Both the position numbers and the translations under genes were made by a program. The notes under the pieces are model-generated. The model saw only the letters and a program-made list of their open reading frames with translations. It made no database searches and was not told where the DNA came from. Positions 34,133-42,783 of a DNA stretch of 64,000 nucleotides are shown piece by piece. Origin of the DNA: UBA3305 sp002373555 (GTDB lineage: Bacteria > Bacillota > Clostridia > Lachnospirales > Lachnospiraceae). Each line of letters opens with the position of its first letter. The stretch's first letter is position 1. Location of the stretch: the NCBI GenBank assembly GCA_946612455.1, contig CAMOER010000001.1, positions 62,001 to 126,000 of the forward strand. The letters are read 5' to 3'.

Positions 34133-37100
34133 TCATTCGGAAAGCGAGAACATTTCGGTCACCCATGTATCGCGCGCCGCGTAGTCCATCACCCGCTGCT
34201 GCCACTCCTGCACATACCGGCCGGACCGCACGGTATTCTGGAGACGGTTGAGCTCTGCAAAACGGCTGCGGTCCTTTGCATCCGAAGCAGTTCCGCGGAT
34301 GCTGCCGGCTGCGGCGGTCTCGCCGTTTTCGTCCGTGATCTCATACAGGAGTTCATCGCCCTCGAACAGCAGCACCGGTTTTACATAGATCCCGGGGAAT
34401 ACCTCGGGGATCATCATTCGCAGCGGCGTGCGGTCTTTTCTGTCCGGAAGCAGTGTCATCGTGACTGTCAGATGCCGGTCTGCACGACCATGATATTCGA
34501 TGATCTCTCTGTGACGGATCTCCTCCGGAAGCCGGATCTTGCCGGCCAGCTTCTTCATAAAGGAAAAGATCCTGCCTTCCCTGTAGAAACGGTCCATGAG
34601 CCGCATGCAGAGTCCGCTCTCTTCCGGAAGAAGGGCATCCTTCATCGCATAGTATTTGACGAGCGCAAGCTCCATGATATCGGACGCGTCATCTTTTTCC
34701 GTCTTCTCGGTACATACCTCGGCATAACGGAAGACATATTCACCGGCGGGCTCATCCTGACGGAAGTAGCCGGCGCATTTCGTAACATAATAAGCTTTCA
34801 GGAGCAGCGGTTCGGTATTCTCCTGGCGCATATAGATCCGGAAGACATCATCCATTCCCGCGCGTTCTCCCGAGAACAGCATCTGGGCCAGAAGACGCTC
34901 GGCCATATCCGACAGGTTGACATTTTTTTCAGATGCCGCAAGCAGTACCGGCTGCATATCCGCACTCGCCGCATTGTAATGCGTGCACAGATATTCCAGG
35001 ATCAGATCCGTTGCCTGTCCCTGCATGAAAAGATATCTGCACAGATCGACCAGCAGTTCATCTTTCGTAAAGAAACCGCTCTGGATGGAATGCTCTGCGA
35101 AGGATTTCAGGCTCATGATCGGCAGTTCCCGGTAGCCGACACGGTTGATCTGTCCGGCTGCCTCGGACAGCCGGTTCATCCGGATCAGCAGTTCCGTCAG
35201 CTTCAGGCGCTGTTCTCTCCGGACGCCGCTGTAGCGGACACAGGAAAGCAGTTCCTCTTCTCTCGGCTCACTCCTTCGGATCGCGGAATCGACGATCGCT
35301 TTGGTAAGCTCTCTCCGGAATGCCTTTGTCAGGCCGCCCTCGTAATCCAGTTCCTTCCGCAGCAGACGGATATCCGCCTCCGATCTGCGGTCGGACGCAA
35401 GGATCTTCAGGCACTCCTTGATCCGGAGCATATGGTGCTTCGGACTAAGCTCGAAGCATCTGGCTTCCAGGGTCTTCGTATGCTCCATCAGGACACGTGC
35501 CGTACGGATATCTCCGCTTCTCCGGTTTCCGTCCGCATCCACGAACAGCAGCACCGCTCTGTCGGAATAGACCGGCAGCACCGCCGTACCGTTCACCAGT
35601 CTTGCGGAATATTCCGCATCCGTCTCTCCGTATGCGATGACCGCCTCCTGATAAGAAGGATCGCCGCACCGGATCTCTCTGGCATTCAGGATATCCGGCA
35701 GGACCGCTGCCGAACGTTCATTGATATCGTCCGTCTCCAGCAGTCTTTCGTACAGGAACGCCATCTCACGGTCCGTCCGGCCCGAGAGCACGGATGTCCG
35801 TACGAAGTTCCGCATGGGTTCCCTGTAGGCGTCCATGATCTGCCGGTCTTTTTCATAATGCTCGAACAGATCATTGTAAAGGAGCGCCTGGGAGGACGGA
35901 TCCCTGGGACTGTTATAGCTGAAGTACAGCACGATCTCCCGGGGCAGCGGCTCTTTGTGGTCCCTCGGAGCCGTGTACAGATAATAGTCATAAAGCCGCG
36001 TCAGCCGGATATCGTGCTCGACGCCCAGTTTATACCATGTAAACTCGGCGGGATCGCGGATCTCCGCCTTGATCAGCAGCGCGCAAACGGCGGACAGCAC
36101 CTCGTCCGATTTCACATTCTCATAAAGCAGCTTCATGATACGGATCAGTTCCGCCGTATCAGCGGTCGTATTCATCGCCATGGAGGCGATATAACCGGCC
36201 GTCTCCGGAAGGATAAAGCCGCGTCTCGCACCGTCCCCGACTGCCTGGCAGGTAAAATCATCCAGTGTCCGGATAATATCCGGGTGACGGTTATAGATCC
36301 GCACTGCTTCCAGATACAGGAAAGGACTTCTGCTCCCTCTGCGGTAGTAGTTTTCAAGCTCCGCCAGGCACTCTCTCGGCCTGCTGTTCATGCCTTCATC
36401 CAGATGAAGCAGCAGCAGGAACATGAACAGGGTCTCCTTGTTCAGTTCGCCGAAATGGCGTAGGATCTTGATCAGCGTTTCCTTCTTTTCCCAGCTTTCC
36501 GTTGCCAGTGCTTCGAGATAAAGGAATGCGCAGTAGGCATCCGGATCCTCTCTTCTTGCCGCCTGGATCTCCCGCTCCGCATCCTCCAGGATCAGGAGTG
36601 CGACCTCCCTGTCCTCTTTCCAGAGGCTGATCGCCGCACGGTAGAGCTTCTCAATGCTGCCGGGCTCCGAATCTCCGGTCATATCCTCCCACAGATGCTG
36701 CAGGCGCTCGATCAGCTCTTCTTTCTTTCCGGTCCCGGAAAGGAGCGTCAGAAGGGTGTTCAGGAATTCGATCCTGCTCTTTTTCGACCGCACAGCGGTA
36801 TTTCCGTCTTCTCCGACGCGGACATGTCTGCCGGCGCTCACCGGGATCACAAAGCTGTCATGATCCGTCGTCACATGGATCGCGCCGATATTCTTTCCGG
36901 CATGCAGTCCTTCATCGGATACGGAAAACGGAATGCGGCATTCCGTACCGTTAAAATCCGCATCCGTAAAGGTATTCTTCGGGATCCGGATCCAGTCACG
37001 GTCTGCCGTGACATTGACGGTCGTTCCGCCCCAGCCGCTCCGCTTCAGGGTGATCTCCCGCCTGATCTCGTGTCCTTCGGTGATGATCTCGAAGCCGTCG

Positions 37101-37684
37101 CCGGACACTTCCAGCGCCACTTTTTCCTTCGCGCCGGTCCCGACCAGAAATTCCTCCATGGCAGCGCGTCTTCCCGGCCCTCTGTTCAGGCCGTCATAGA
37201 TCGCCGCCAGATGAATATCCTCCATGAACGGAAGTCTTGAAAAATCCCTGCTGAAAAAAAGCGCCGCTGCCGCCTGCGGGTCTGTCTTTGCGAGATATGC
37301 AAAGTCAGCCAGTGTCTCCGGCCGGTCTTCGGATACGGACGTCTGCCGGATCCGGAAACGGTAGGGGACCCTGCGCTCACCGCCGTTCCAGACCAGGCTG
37401 AAGGCGCCGGTAAGCTCGCTGCCTGGCTCCATCTGTTCAGCGTTCACTTCGTACTGAATGTAGGTGCTCAGTCCGGCATAGGTATTTTTCAGAAGTGTCA
37501 CGCGGCTGTCATCGGAATAAATGAGCCCGCGGAATTTCAGGCCGTTCCCGCTGGTGATCCGGATATCGCCGCGGAAGTTCTGACCGTAAGCGATCGTTTC
37601 CTCGATATCGGGAACGAGTATTTCAAGATCCGGCAGCGGAAGATCCAGTTTTCCGGAAGCCAGCTGTTCTATTCTTTCTCTCAC
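34133..37684 (-). CDS. DUF5717 giant repeat protein (GTG start)
   Basis: A 1183-aa soluble protein without signal peptide or membrane segment. The N-terminus has a beta-sandwich-like domain (about 1-115, QNFRGDIRITSGNGLKFRGL). A second one follows at about 200-280 (DRDWIRIPKNTF, IGAIHVTTDHDSFVIPVSAG), resembling BACON-like modules. The remaining 850 residues look like helical repeats (TPR-like). A GTG start at 37684 follows GGGGAGG. Together with DUF5716 and the 271-aa protein it forms a three-gene set that I associate with Lachnospiraceae; the function is unknown. The architecture suggests a large scaffold for a chaperone-like ATPase. Confidence 0.75.
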   Translation of the reverse strand: MRERIEQLASGKLDLPLPDLEILVPDIEETIAYGQNFRGDIRITSGNGLKFRGLIYSDDSRVTLLKNTYAGLSTYIQYEVNAEQMEPGSELTGAFSLVWNGGERRVPYRFRIRQTSVSEDRPETLADFAYLAKTDPQAAAALFFSRDFSRLPFMEDIHLAAIYDGLNRGPGRRAAMEEFLVGTGAKEKVALEVSGDGFEIITEGHEIRREITLKRSGWGGTTVNVTADRDWIRIPKNTFTDADFNGTECRIPFSVSDEGLHAGKNIGAIHVTTDHDSFVIPVSAGRHVRVGEDGNTAVRSKKSRIEFLNTLLTLLSGTGKKEELIERLQHLWEDMTGDSEPGSIEKLYRAAISLWKEDREVALLILEDAEREIQAARREDPDAYCAFLYLEALATESWEKKETLIKILRHFGELNKETLFMFLLLLHLDEGMNSRPRECLAELENYYRRGSRSPFLYLEAVRIYNRHPDIIRTLDDFTCQAVGDGARRGFILPETAGYIASMAMNTTADTAELIRIMKLLYENVKSDEVLSAVCALLIKAEIRDPAEFTWYKLGVEHDIRLTRLYDYYLYTAPRDHKEPLPREIVLYFSYNSPRDPSSQALLYNDLFEHYEKDRQIMDAYREPMRNFVRTSVLSGRTDREMAFLYERLLETDDINERSAAVLPDILNAREIRCGDPSYQEAVIAYGETDAEYSARLVNGTAVLPVYSDRAVLLFVDADGNRRSGDIRTARVLMEHTKTLEARCFELSPKHHMLRIKECLKILASDRRSEADIRLLRKELDYEGGLTKAFRRELTKAIVDSAIRRSEPREEELLSCVRYSGVRREQRLKLTELLIRMNRLSEAAGQINRVGYRELPIMSLKSFAEHSIQSGFFTKDELLVDLCRYLFMQGQATDLILEYLCTHYNAASADMQPVLLAASEKNVNLSDMAERLLAQMLFSGERAGMDDVFRIYMRQENTEPLLLKAYYVTKCAGYFRQDEPAGEYVFRYAEVCTEKTEKDDASDIMELALVKYYAMKDALLPEESGLCMRLMDRFYREGRIFSFMKKLAGKIRLPEEIRHREIIEYHGRADRHLTVTMTLLPDRKDRTPLRMMIPEVFPGIYVKPVLLFEGDELLYEITDENGETAAAGSIRGTASDAKDRSRFAELNRLQNTVRSGRYVQEWQQRVMDYAARDTWVTEMFSLSE

Positions 37685-37743
37685 GGTCTCACCTCCCCGT
37701 ATAGTTTATTACACGCGGAAAAGCACAGTCCGCGGGAATTTTA

Positions 37744-37772
37744 AGTATATCATAAGAACTGCAGGATAGCAA
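37744..37772 (-). promoter_or_regulatory. Candidate promoter of the DUF5717-ispF-ispE operon
   Basis: TTGCTA (37767-37772) and TATACT (37744-37749) are spaced by 17 nt on the minus strand, 60 nt before the GTG start. Confidence 0.5.
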
Positions 37773-37789
37773 TAAAGCTGCAGTGAGAA

Positions 37790-37828
37790 ATGAAAGACAA
37801 GGCGACTGCTGATCTCCTTGTCTTTCAT
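37790..37828 (-). terminator. Terminator after the flavin-binding-type protein gene
   Basis: A perfect 13-bp stem (ATGAAAGACAAGG, 37790-37802, with 37816-37828) lies 18 nt after the stop at 37847. The T-tract on the minus strand is short (TTTC), so termination may be partial. Confidence 0.6.
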
Positions 37829-37846
37829 ATGCTTTCCTGTTTTCAA

Positions 37847-38242
37847 TTACAGAAGGTTCTCTCCTTCGCCCATGACCGGGATATCGACCGCCGTCGCATC
37901 CTCGATATGGAAGACCATCATTTTGTGACCGGTCTCTTCATTGTAGATATTTCTCAGATGCGGCGCACCGTCCAGCATTGCCTCCGCATACTTCGGATCG
38001 GTCTCGAAGACCGCCCTGCCGGTATAACGCATCCAGTGGCCGTCCGCCTTGGCAGCGACGATCTCGGTCTTCGGGTTGGCCGAAAGCTGTTTGTAGACAT
38101 CCTTGAAATCGCCGACGCCGAAGAGGACTTTTCCGTCCATCTCCATATGCGCGCCGAGCGGTCTTACCTTCGGCTGGTCACCGTCGCATGTTGCCAGGAA
38201 AAACACGCCTGCCGCAGAAAGAAAATCATTTACTTTGCTCAT
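37847..38242 (-). CDS. Pyridoxamine 5'-phosphate oxidase-like (split beta-barrel) protein
   Basis: A 131-aa protein with the flavin-binding split barrel of the PNPOx-like family: GVFFLATCDGDQPKVRPLGA, GKVLFGVGDFKDVYKQLSAN, MRYTGRAVFE. Such small proteins bind FMN or F420-like cofactors; in anaerobes they often reduce small molecules or remain uncharacterised. The start MSKVNDFL at 38242 is preceded by AAAGGGGAT. A consensus promoter at 38279-38308 suggests independent, strong expression. Confidence 0.8.
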   Translation of the reverse strand: MSKVNDFLSAAGVFFLATCDGDQPKVRPLGAHMEMDGKVLFGVGDFKDVYKQLSANPKTEIVAAKADGHWMRYTGRAVFETDPKYAEAMLDGAPHLRNIYNEETGHKMMVFHIEDATAVDIPVMGEGENLL

Positions 38243-38278
38243 GATCAGCATCCCCTTTCGACATGATTTGTCCCGACA

Positions 38279-38308
38279 ATTATAACGCTGTGTGCTTTTT
38301 TCTGTCAA
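38279..38308 (-). promoter_or_regulatory. Strong consensus sigma-A promoter
   Basis: Perfect TTGACA (38303-38308) and perfect TATAAT (38279-38284) with an 18-nt spacer, upstream of the PNPOx-like gene. The -35 overlaps the trmD stop. This is the best promoter match in the window. Confidence 0.8.
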
Positions 38309-39054
38309 ACTTTATCTTCTGCAGCTTCCGCCCTGAGCTGTTCTAAATATTCCTGATCCTTCTCCGAAAGATCCGCCGTTTCCAGCAGATCCGGACGCTT
38401 GAAGAAGGTGCGCTTCAGCGATTCCCGGTGTCTCCACTCGTCGATCTTCGCATGGTGACCGGACAGAAGCACTTCGGGCACCGTCATGCCCTCCACCGTC
38501 TCCGGCCTGGTATACTGCGGATACTCGAGAAGATTGTCCTGAAAGGATTCGAAGGAAGCCGATTCGGCATTGTGCAGCACACCGGGCACAAATCTTGCGA
38601 TCGCATCGATCGTCACCAGCGCGGGAAGCTCCCCCCCGGTCAGCACATAATCGCCGATCGAGATCTCATCCGTCACGATCAGATCGATCAGCCGCTCATC
38701 GATCCCTTCATAGTGGCCGCACAGGAAGATCAGCTCCGGTTCGGCCGCCAGTTCTTCCGCCATGGCCTGCGTGAGCGTCTTCCCCTGCGGGGACATGTAG
38801 ATCACGCGGGGCTTTGTCTGCATATTTTCGAGCGCCTTCTGATGTGCCAGCATGATCGGCGTGACCTGCATGACCATGCCGGCGCCGCCGCCGTAGGGAT
38901 AATCATCCACACGGCCCTGGGTATTCTGCGCATAGTCGCGGATGTTGACAGTGTCTACGGAGAGCACCCCTTTTTCCTGGGCGCGTCCGAGAATACTGGT
39001 GGTACAGGCGGTCTCGATCAGTTCAGGGAATAACGTCAGTACTGTGATCTTCAT
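38305..39054 (-). CDS. trmD: tRNA (guanine-N1)-methyltransferase
   Basis: Methylates G37 of tRNAs using SAM, preventing frameshifts. A SPOUT-class enzyme of 249 aa; YPYGGGAGMVMQ, LCGHYEGIDERL and ISIGDYVLTGGELPAL form the trefoil-knot SAM site. The ATG at 39054 shares a base with the rimM TAA (TAATG). The frame extends to 39150 without support. Confidence 0.97.
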   Translation of the reverse strand: MKITVLTLFPELIETACTTSILGRAQEKGVLSVDTVNIRDYAQNTQGRVDDYPYGGGAGMVMQVTPIMLAHQKALENMQTKPRVIYMSPQGKTLTQAMAEELAAEPELIFLCGHYEGIDERLIDLIVTDEISIGDYVLTGGELPALVTIDAIARFVPGVLHNAESASFESFQDNLLEYPQYTRPETVEGMTVPEVLLSGHHAKIDEWRHRESLKRTFFKRPDLLETADLSEKDQEYLEQLRAEAAEDKV

Positions 39055-39563
39055 TACAGATCCTCCAGACCGTCCATGACATGCACGGTCATTTCGCCGG
39101 CGGCAAGATCCACGCTCTGCACGCAGTCCGGGATCGCCGGGAACAGCCATTCTCTTCCCTCGCCCTGCACCACATAAACATCATTGGAACCCGTCTGCAG
39201 CACTTCGGTCAGCTTACCGAATTCTCTTCCGTCATCGCCTTTCACGGACAGACCGATCAGATCCGCGATGAAATATTCGTTTTCCTTTAACGGGATAGCG
39301 TCCTTTCGGTGCACGAAAAGACCGCTGCCCTTGTATTTTTCGATATCATTGATATTGTCGATCCCTGCGAAACGCATCAGCACCATCTGCTTCTGCAGAC
39401 GCGTACCGGCGACCTTCATGGTGATGTCGCCCTCTTTCGTACGCAGGATCACTTCTTTCAGCTTCTTGAAACGAGAGATATCATCCGTCGTGGGGAAGAC
39501 CTTGATCTCGCCTCTTACACCGTGTGTATTTGTATAAATACCGACCTGAAAAAACTCTTCCAT
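39054..39563 (-). CDS. rimM: Ribosome maturation factor RimM
   Basis: Assists 30S head assembly and binds S19. N-terminal FFQVGIYTNTHGVRGEIKVFP and the PRC-barrel motif YFIADLIGLSV are typical; 169 aa. Two adjacent ATGs exist; the second (39563) has the better distance to AAAGGA. It follows khpA by 74 nt. Confidence 0.94.
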   Translation of the reverse strand: MEEFFQVGIYTNTHGVRGEIKVFPTTDDISRFKKLKEVILRTKEGDITMKVAGTRLQKQMVLMRFAGIDNINDIEKYKGSGLFVHRKDAIPLKENEYFIADLIGLSVKGDDGREFGKLTEVLQTGSNDVYVVQGEGREWLFPAIPDCVQSVDLAAGEMTVHVMDGLEDL

Positions 39564-39637
39564 CATGATCCTTTCAGAAAGTATTTCTCTGTACAAAAGC
39601 GTACAGCCGGGCAGTGATGTCCGGCTGTATGCTGTAT

Positions 39638-39865
39638 TTACTGAATATCCAGAATGACCTTGATGTTCTTTCTGGAAGCTGCGGCTTTCAGTACCGAGCG
39701 AAGTGCCTTGGCAATGCGCCCCTGCTTGCCGATCACCTTGCCGACATCGGCCGGATCAACGGAAAGGAGGAGCGTGGTCTCATCACCGACGGTGTTCTCC
39801 ACTACAGTCACCTGGTCAGGATTGCTGACCAGCGCCTTCGCCATGATCTCCACTAATTCCTTCAT
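39638..39865 (-). CDS. khpA: KH-domain RNA-binding protein
   Basis: A 75-aa single KH domain; DVGKVIGKQGRIAKALR carries the GxxG loop. KhpA partners with KhpB/Jag in small-RNA binding and cell-size control in Gram-positives. It is located between rpsP and rimM, the conserved position; ribosome site GGAGGGG. Confidence 0.94.
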   Translation of the reverse strand: MKELVEIMAKALVSNPDQVTVVENTVGDETTLLLSVDPADVGKVIGKQGRIAKALRSVLKAAASRKNIKVILDIQ

Positions 39866-39878
39866 TATCCCCTCCGGA

Positions 39879-40121
39879 TTATTCGATGCCAGCGATCTTA
39901 AAGAGCTTCGCTACGGTATCGGTGGGCTTTGCGCCGTCAGCGAGCCACTTTTTCGCCTTTTCTTCATCGATGCGGATCAGGCTGGGATCCTGATTGGGAT
40001 CATAGATACCGATCTCCTCGATGAAACGTCCGTCTCTGGGAGAACGGGAATCCGCAACCTGAATGCGGTAGAAGGGTGCTTTCTTCTTTCCAAGTCTTGT
40101 CAAACGAATCTTTACTGCCAT
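39879..40121 (-). CDS. rpsP: 30S ribosomal protein S16
   Basis: An 80-aa protein, AVKIRLTRLGKKKAPFYRI onward, with full similarity to bacterial S16. The start at 40121 is chosen; an in-frame extension to 40169 is not needed, as AAAAAGAGGTAT lies in the proper place. Confidence 0.97.
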   Translation of the reverse strand: MAVKIRLTRLGKKKAPFYRIQVADSRSPRDGRFIEEIGIYDPNQDPSLIRIDEEKAKKWLADGAKPTDTVAKLFKIAGIE

Positions 40122-40223
40122 AATATACCTCTTTTTCTGCCTGTCGGCTGTGTTTTTATATTGATGCACCGGTCTTTGTCCGGCGTGATCAAGCGTATCT
40201 GTAAAATGTTCTGTCTGCGGTCA

Positions 40224-41597
40224 TCAGAACGGGAAGCCGCCGCCCATGCCGCCTTTTCCTCCGAAGAGACCGCCGAAGCCGCCTCTGCGTTTCTTTCCCA
40301 TCATGCCGGACATCTGTTTCATCATCTTCCGGGTCTGGTCGAACTGCTTCACCAGGCGGTTCACCTCTGCGATGCTGACGCCGGCGCCCTTCGCAATGCG
40401 GTTCTTGCGGCTGGGATTCAGGATCTCGGGACGTCTGCGTTCCTCTTCCGTCATCGATTTGATGATCGCGACGGTCCGGCCGACGGATTTCTCATCCGGC
40501 ATATCGGCTTCGCTGATCTTGCCGCTCATACCCGGGATCATGTTCAGGATGTCGGTCATGGAGCCTATCTGTTTGATCTGGTCGAACTGCTCGAGGAAGT
40601 CATTGAAGTCGAATTCCGCTTTGCGGAGTTTCTGCTCCATGGCCTTCGCCTTGTCCTCATCGATGCTGTTCTGGGCTTTTTCGATCAGTGTGAGCACATC
40701 GCCCATGCCGAGAATACGGGAAGCCATTCTGTCCGGATGGAAAGGCTCCAGATCAGAGAGTTTCTCTCCCATACCGACGAACAGGATCGGCTTGCCGGTC
40801 ACGGCTCGGATGGAAAGCGCTGCACCGCCTCGGGTATCGCCGTCGAGCTTGGTGACGATGATGCCGTCCAGGCCGACCTTTTCATCGAAGCTCTTCGCAA
40901 CGTTCACCGCGTCCTGACCGGTCATGGCATCGACCACCAGGATCGTCTGGTCGACCGTGACATTTTCCTTGATCGCGATCAGCTCTTCCATCATCTGCTC
41001 GTCGATGTGCAGACGGCCGGCGGTATCCAGGATGACAACGTTGTTGTGGTTCTTCGCGGCGGACTCGATCGCTGCCTTCGCGATATTGACCGGGGAATTC
41101 GAGGTTCCCATGGTAAATACCGGAACGCCCTGCTTCTCGCCATTCACTTCCAGCTGCTTGACTGCCGCAGGCCTGTAGATATCACAGGCGACGAGCAGCG
41201 GGGTGCGGCCCTGGGCTTTCAGCTTGCCGGCGATCTTTGCGGCCGTGGTGGTCTTACCGGCGCCCTGCAGACCGGCCATCATGATGACGGTGATCTCATT
41301 CCCGGGCTTTAACGCAAGCTCGGTATTTTCCTCACCCATCATTTTGACGAGCTCTTCGTTGACGATCTTGATGACCATCTGGCCGGGGGTGAGGGAATTC
41401 ATGACATCCGCGCCGATGGCTCTGGCTTCCACGTCCTTCGTAAACTGCTTGACGACGCGGAAGTTGACATCCGCTTCCAGAAGCGCCATCTTGACTTCCT
41501 TAAGGGCGGTCTTTACATCCGCTTCCGAAAGTCTGCCTTTGCCGCGCAGATTCTTGAATATATTCTGTAATTTTTCCGAAAGGCTCTCAAATGCCAT
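40224..41597 (-). CDS. ffh: Signal recognition particle protein
   Basis: The 457-aa GTPase that binds signal sequences and 4.5S/6S RNA. NG domain with GLQGAGKTTTAAKIAGKL, DTAGRLHIDEQMM and TKLDGDTRGGAALS. Met-rich M domain with GMSGKISEADMP, and a Gly/Met-rich tail (GFGGLFGGKGGMGGGF). Its ATG directly abuts the ylxM stop (TAGATG). Confidence 0.97.
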   Translation of the reverse strand: MAFESLSEKLQNIFKNLRGKGRLSEADVKTALKEVKMALLEADVNFRVVKQFTKDVEARAIGADVMNSLTPGQMVIKIVNEELVKMMGEENTELALKPGNEITVIMMAGLQGAGKTTTAAKIAGKLKAQGRTPLLVACDIYRPAAVKQLEVNGEKQGVPVFTMGTSNSPVNIAKAAIESAAKNHNNVVILDTAGRLHIDEQMMEELIAIKENVTVDQTILVVDAMTGQDAVNVAKSFDEKVGLDGIIVTKLDGDTRGGAALSIRAVTGKPILFVGMGEKLSDLEPFHPDRMASRILGMGDVLTLIEKAQNSIDEDKAKAMEQKLRKAEFDFNDFLEQFDQIKQIGSMTDILNMIPGMSGKISEADMPDEKSVGRTVAIIKSMTEEERRRPEILNPSRKNRIAKGAGVSIAEVNRLVKQFDQTRKMMKQMSGMMGKKRRGGFGGLFGGKGGMGGGFPF

Positions 41598-41939
41598 CTA
41601 TAGTTCACCTATCTCTTCCGAAAGCGCGGCGATTCTCTTCACGCTTTCTGCATCGCCTGTTGTTTCGAATTCTCTCGCAAGCGTATGGATCTCTTTCACA
41701 AGTTCCTTCGTCTTTACGAATCTGTCAACAAGTCTCAGCTTTTCTTCATAGGATCGCAGCAATGCTTCCGTCCGTCTGACATTGTCATGCACAGCCTGGC
41801 GGCTGACGCTGAACATATCTGCGGCTTCGGCATAGGAAAGATCTTCAAAGATGACTGCTTCGTAGATCTTTTTCTGATGCTCGGTCAGAAGCTCGCCGTA
41901 AAAATCATACAGTAATGTCTGTTCGAATCTTTTGTCCAT
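41598..41939 (-). CDS. ylxM: YlxM family SRP-associated helix-turn-helix protein (UPF0122)
   Basis: A 113-aa protein with sigma-70 region-4-like helix-turn-helix: LLTEHQKKIYEAVIFEDLSY, EAADMFSVSRQAVHDNVRR. YlxM proteins are always next to ffh and modulate SRP assembly. The start MDKRFEQT at 41939 is preceded by GCAGGTGAT. Confidence 0.93.
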   Translation of the reverse strand: MDKRFEQTLLYDFYGELLTEHQKKIYEAVIFEDLSYAEAADMFSVSRQAVHDNVRRTEALLRSYEEKLRLVDRFVKTKELVKEIHTLAREFETTGDAESVKRIAALSEEIGEL

Positions 41940-42001
41940 CCGGATCACCTGCATCTGTCCGCGAAAACAGACGCAGCTGCCCCTGTTCCGGACGCCATGC
42001 T

Positions 42002-42030
42002 ACTATACACAAATAAAAAGGATGTGTCAA
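42002..42030 (-). promoter_or_regulatory. Sigma-A promoter of the ylxM-ffh operon, overlapping a terminator
   Basis: Perfect TTGACA (42025-42030) and TATAGT (42002-42007) with a 17-nt spacer on the minus strand. The -35 lies within the 3' stem arm of the terminator at 42019-42052. Confidence 0.65.
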
Positions 42031-42052
42031 GTATTTTTTCTTGACACATCCT
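42019..42052 (-). terminator. Intrinsic terminator after the YbjQ-family gene
   Basis: A perfect 13-bp stem (AGGATGTGTCAAG, 42019-42031, with 42040-42052) and T-rich flank on the minus strand (CCTTTTTATTT). It ends the YbjQ-family transcript. Confidence 0.85.
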
Positions 42053-42074
42053 CTTTTATTTCACACTGTTCTGT

Positions 42075-42386
42075 TTACAGGAATTTTACCGCGGTCCCGT
42101 AGACCATGACTTCGGCAGCACCCTGCATGATCGAGGATGTCGTCATCCGGACGCCGACGATCGCATCCGCGCCGAGGCTCTCCGCATCCGCGACCATCCG
42201 GCCGATCGCGAGCTCACGCGCTTTGGCCATCATTTCGTTGTAATTCTTCAGTTCGCCGCCGACCAGCGTCTTGAAGCCGGCGCCGATATCCTTCAGGGCA
42301 TTGACGGTCTGGATCGTGCCGCCTCTCACGAGTCCCAGGGTCTCCAGTTCTTTTCCTTCGATCTTATCTGTAGTTGCGATGATCAT
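42075..42386 (-). CDS. YbjQ family protein (UPF0145, heavy-metal-binding-like)
   Basis: A 103-aa protein: ETLGLVRGGTIQTVNALKD, GADAIVGVRMTTSSIMQGA and VMVYGTAVKFL identify the YbjQ/UPF0145 family, a pentameric fold loosely related to heavy-metal-binding domains; function unknown. The start at 42386 follows AAAGGAG. The frame continues upstream through repeat C to 42713, but this is an artefact of the repeat lying in the 5' leader. Confidence 0.88.
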   Translation of the reverse strand: MIIATTDKIEGKELETLGLVRGGTIQTVNALKDIGAGFKTLVGGELKNYNEMMAKARELAIGRMVADAESLGADAIVGVRMTTSSIMQGAAEVMVYGTAVKFL

Positions 42387-42452
42387 GGTCTTCTTTCTCC
42401 TTTCTCTGCCGGAAATATACTGCATTGCAGAATACAGTTGCAATGATTCTTT

Positions 42453-42636
42453 CAGAGACGGCTCCTCAGCTTTCGGCAGTGAAACAGGGTCCTCAGATTG
42501 CTTCGGATCCGGGACGAAGCATTCGCACTCCCTCCAGCCAACGAATAAAGCGTGTTGGCTTCCGGTCGACGGCTTCGCCCGATCCTGTCGCTCTTCACAC
42601 ACAGTTCCAGTGCCGAAACCATGATGAGCCTGTCTG
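42453..42636 (+). repeat. Dispersed structured element, copy C
   Basis: Same orientation as copy A. The core 42486-42603 is 118 nt and differs from copy A at about a dozen positions by eye. In the middle hairpin the outer pair is A-T (AGCCAAC/GTTGGCT) where copy A has G-C, a compensatory change. Arms 42453-42485 and 42604-42636 are imperfectly complementary (about 26 of 33), with their own sequence. It lies between the promoter at 42646-42674 and the YbjQ-family start, thus in the 5' leader of that mRNA. Confidence 0.8.
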
Positions 42637-42645
42637 TTGAATGAT

Positions 42646-42674
42646 ATCATAACATATTGATAAAATGATATCAA
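42646..42674 (-). promoter_or_regulatory. Sigma-A promoter of the YbjQ-family gene
   Basis: TTGATA (42669-42674) and TATGAT (42646-42651), spacer 17 nt, both one mismatch from consensus, on the minus strand. Transcription from it would pass through repeat copy C before the gene. Confidence 0.6.
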
Positions 42675-42724
42675 TCCTGGATTATTATCAGGATCTCCAA
42701 AAAAGATCCGCAATCTCTTTCATC

Positions 42725-42752
42725 AAAAAAGACCGGCTTCTATACCGGTCTT
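42725..42752 (-). terminator. Intrinsic terminator after the second MATE gene
   Basis: An 8-bp stem AAGACCGG/CCGGTCTT (42729-42736 with 42745-42752) followed by six T on the minus strand. It is downstream of repeat D and the MATE gene, so copy D is transcribed in the MATE 3' untranslated region. Confidence 0.8.
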
Positions 42753-42783
42753 CACTCATCTATCCATATCCACCTCTCACTCG

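Noticed and set aside
42387..42713. Longer YbjQ-family protein starting upstream
   Set aside because: The extra residues are encoded by repeat copy C in the mRNA leader; the family start with AAAGGAG at 42386 is clear.
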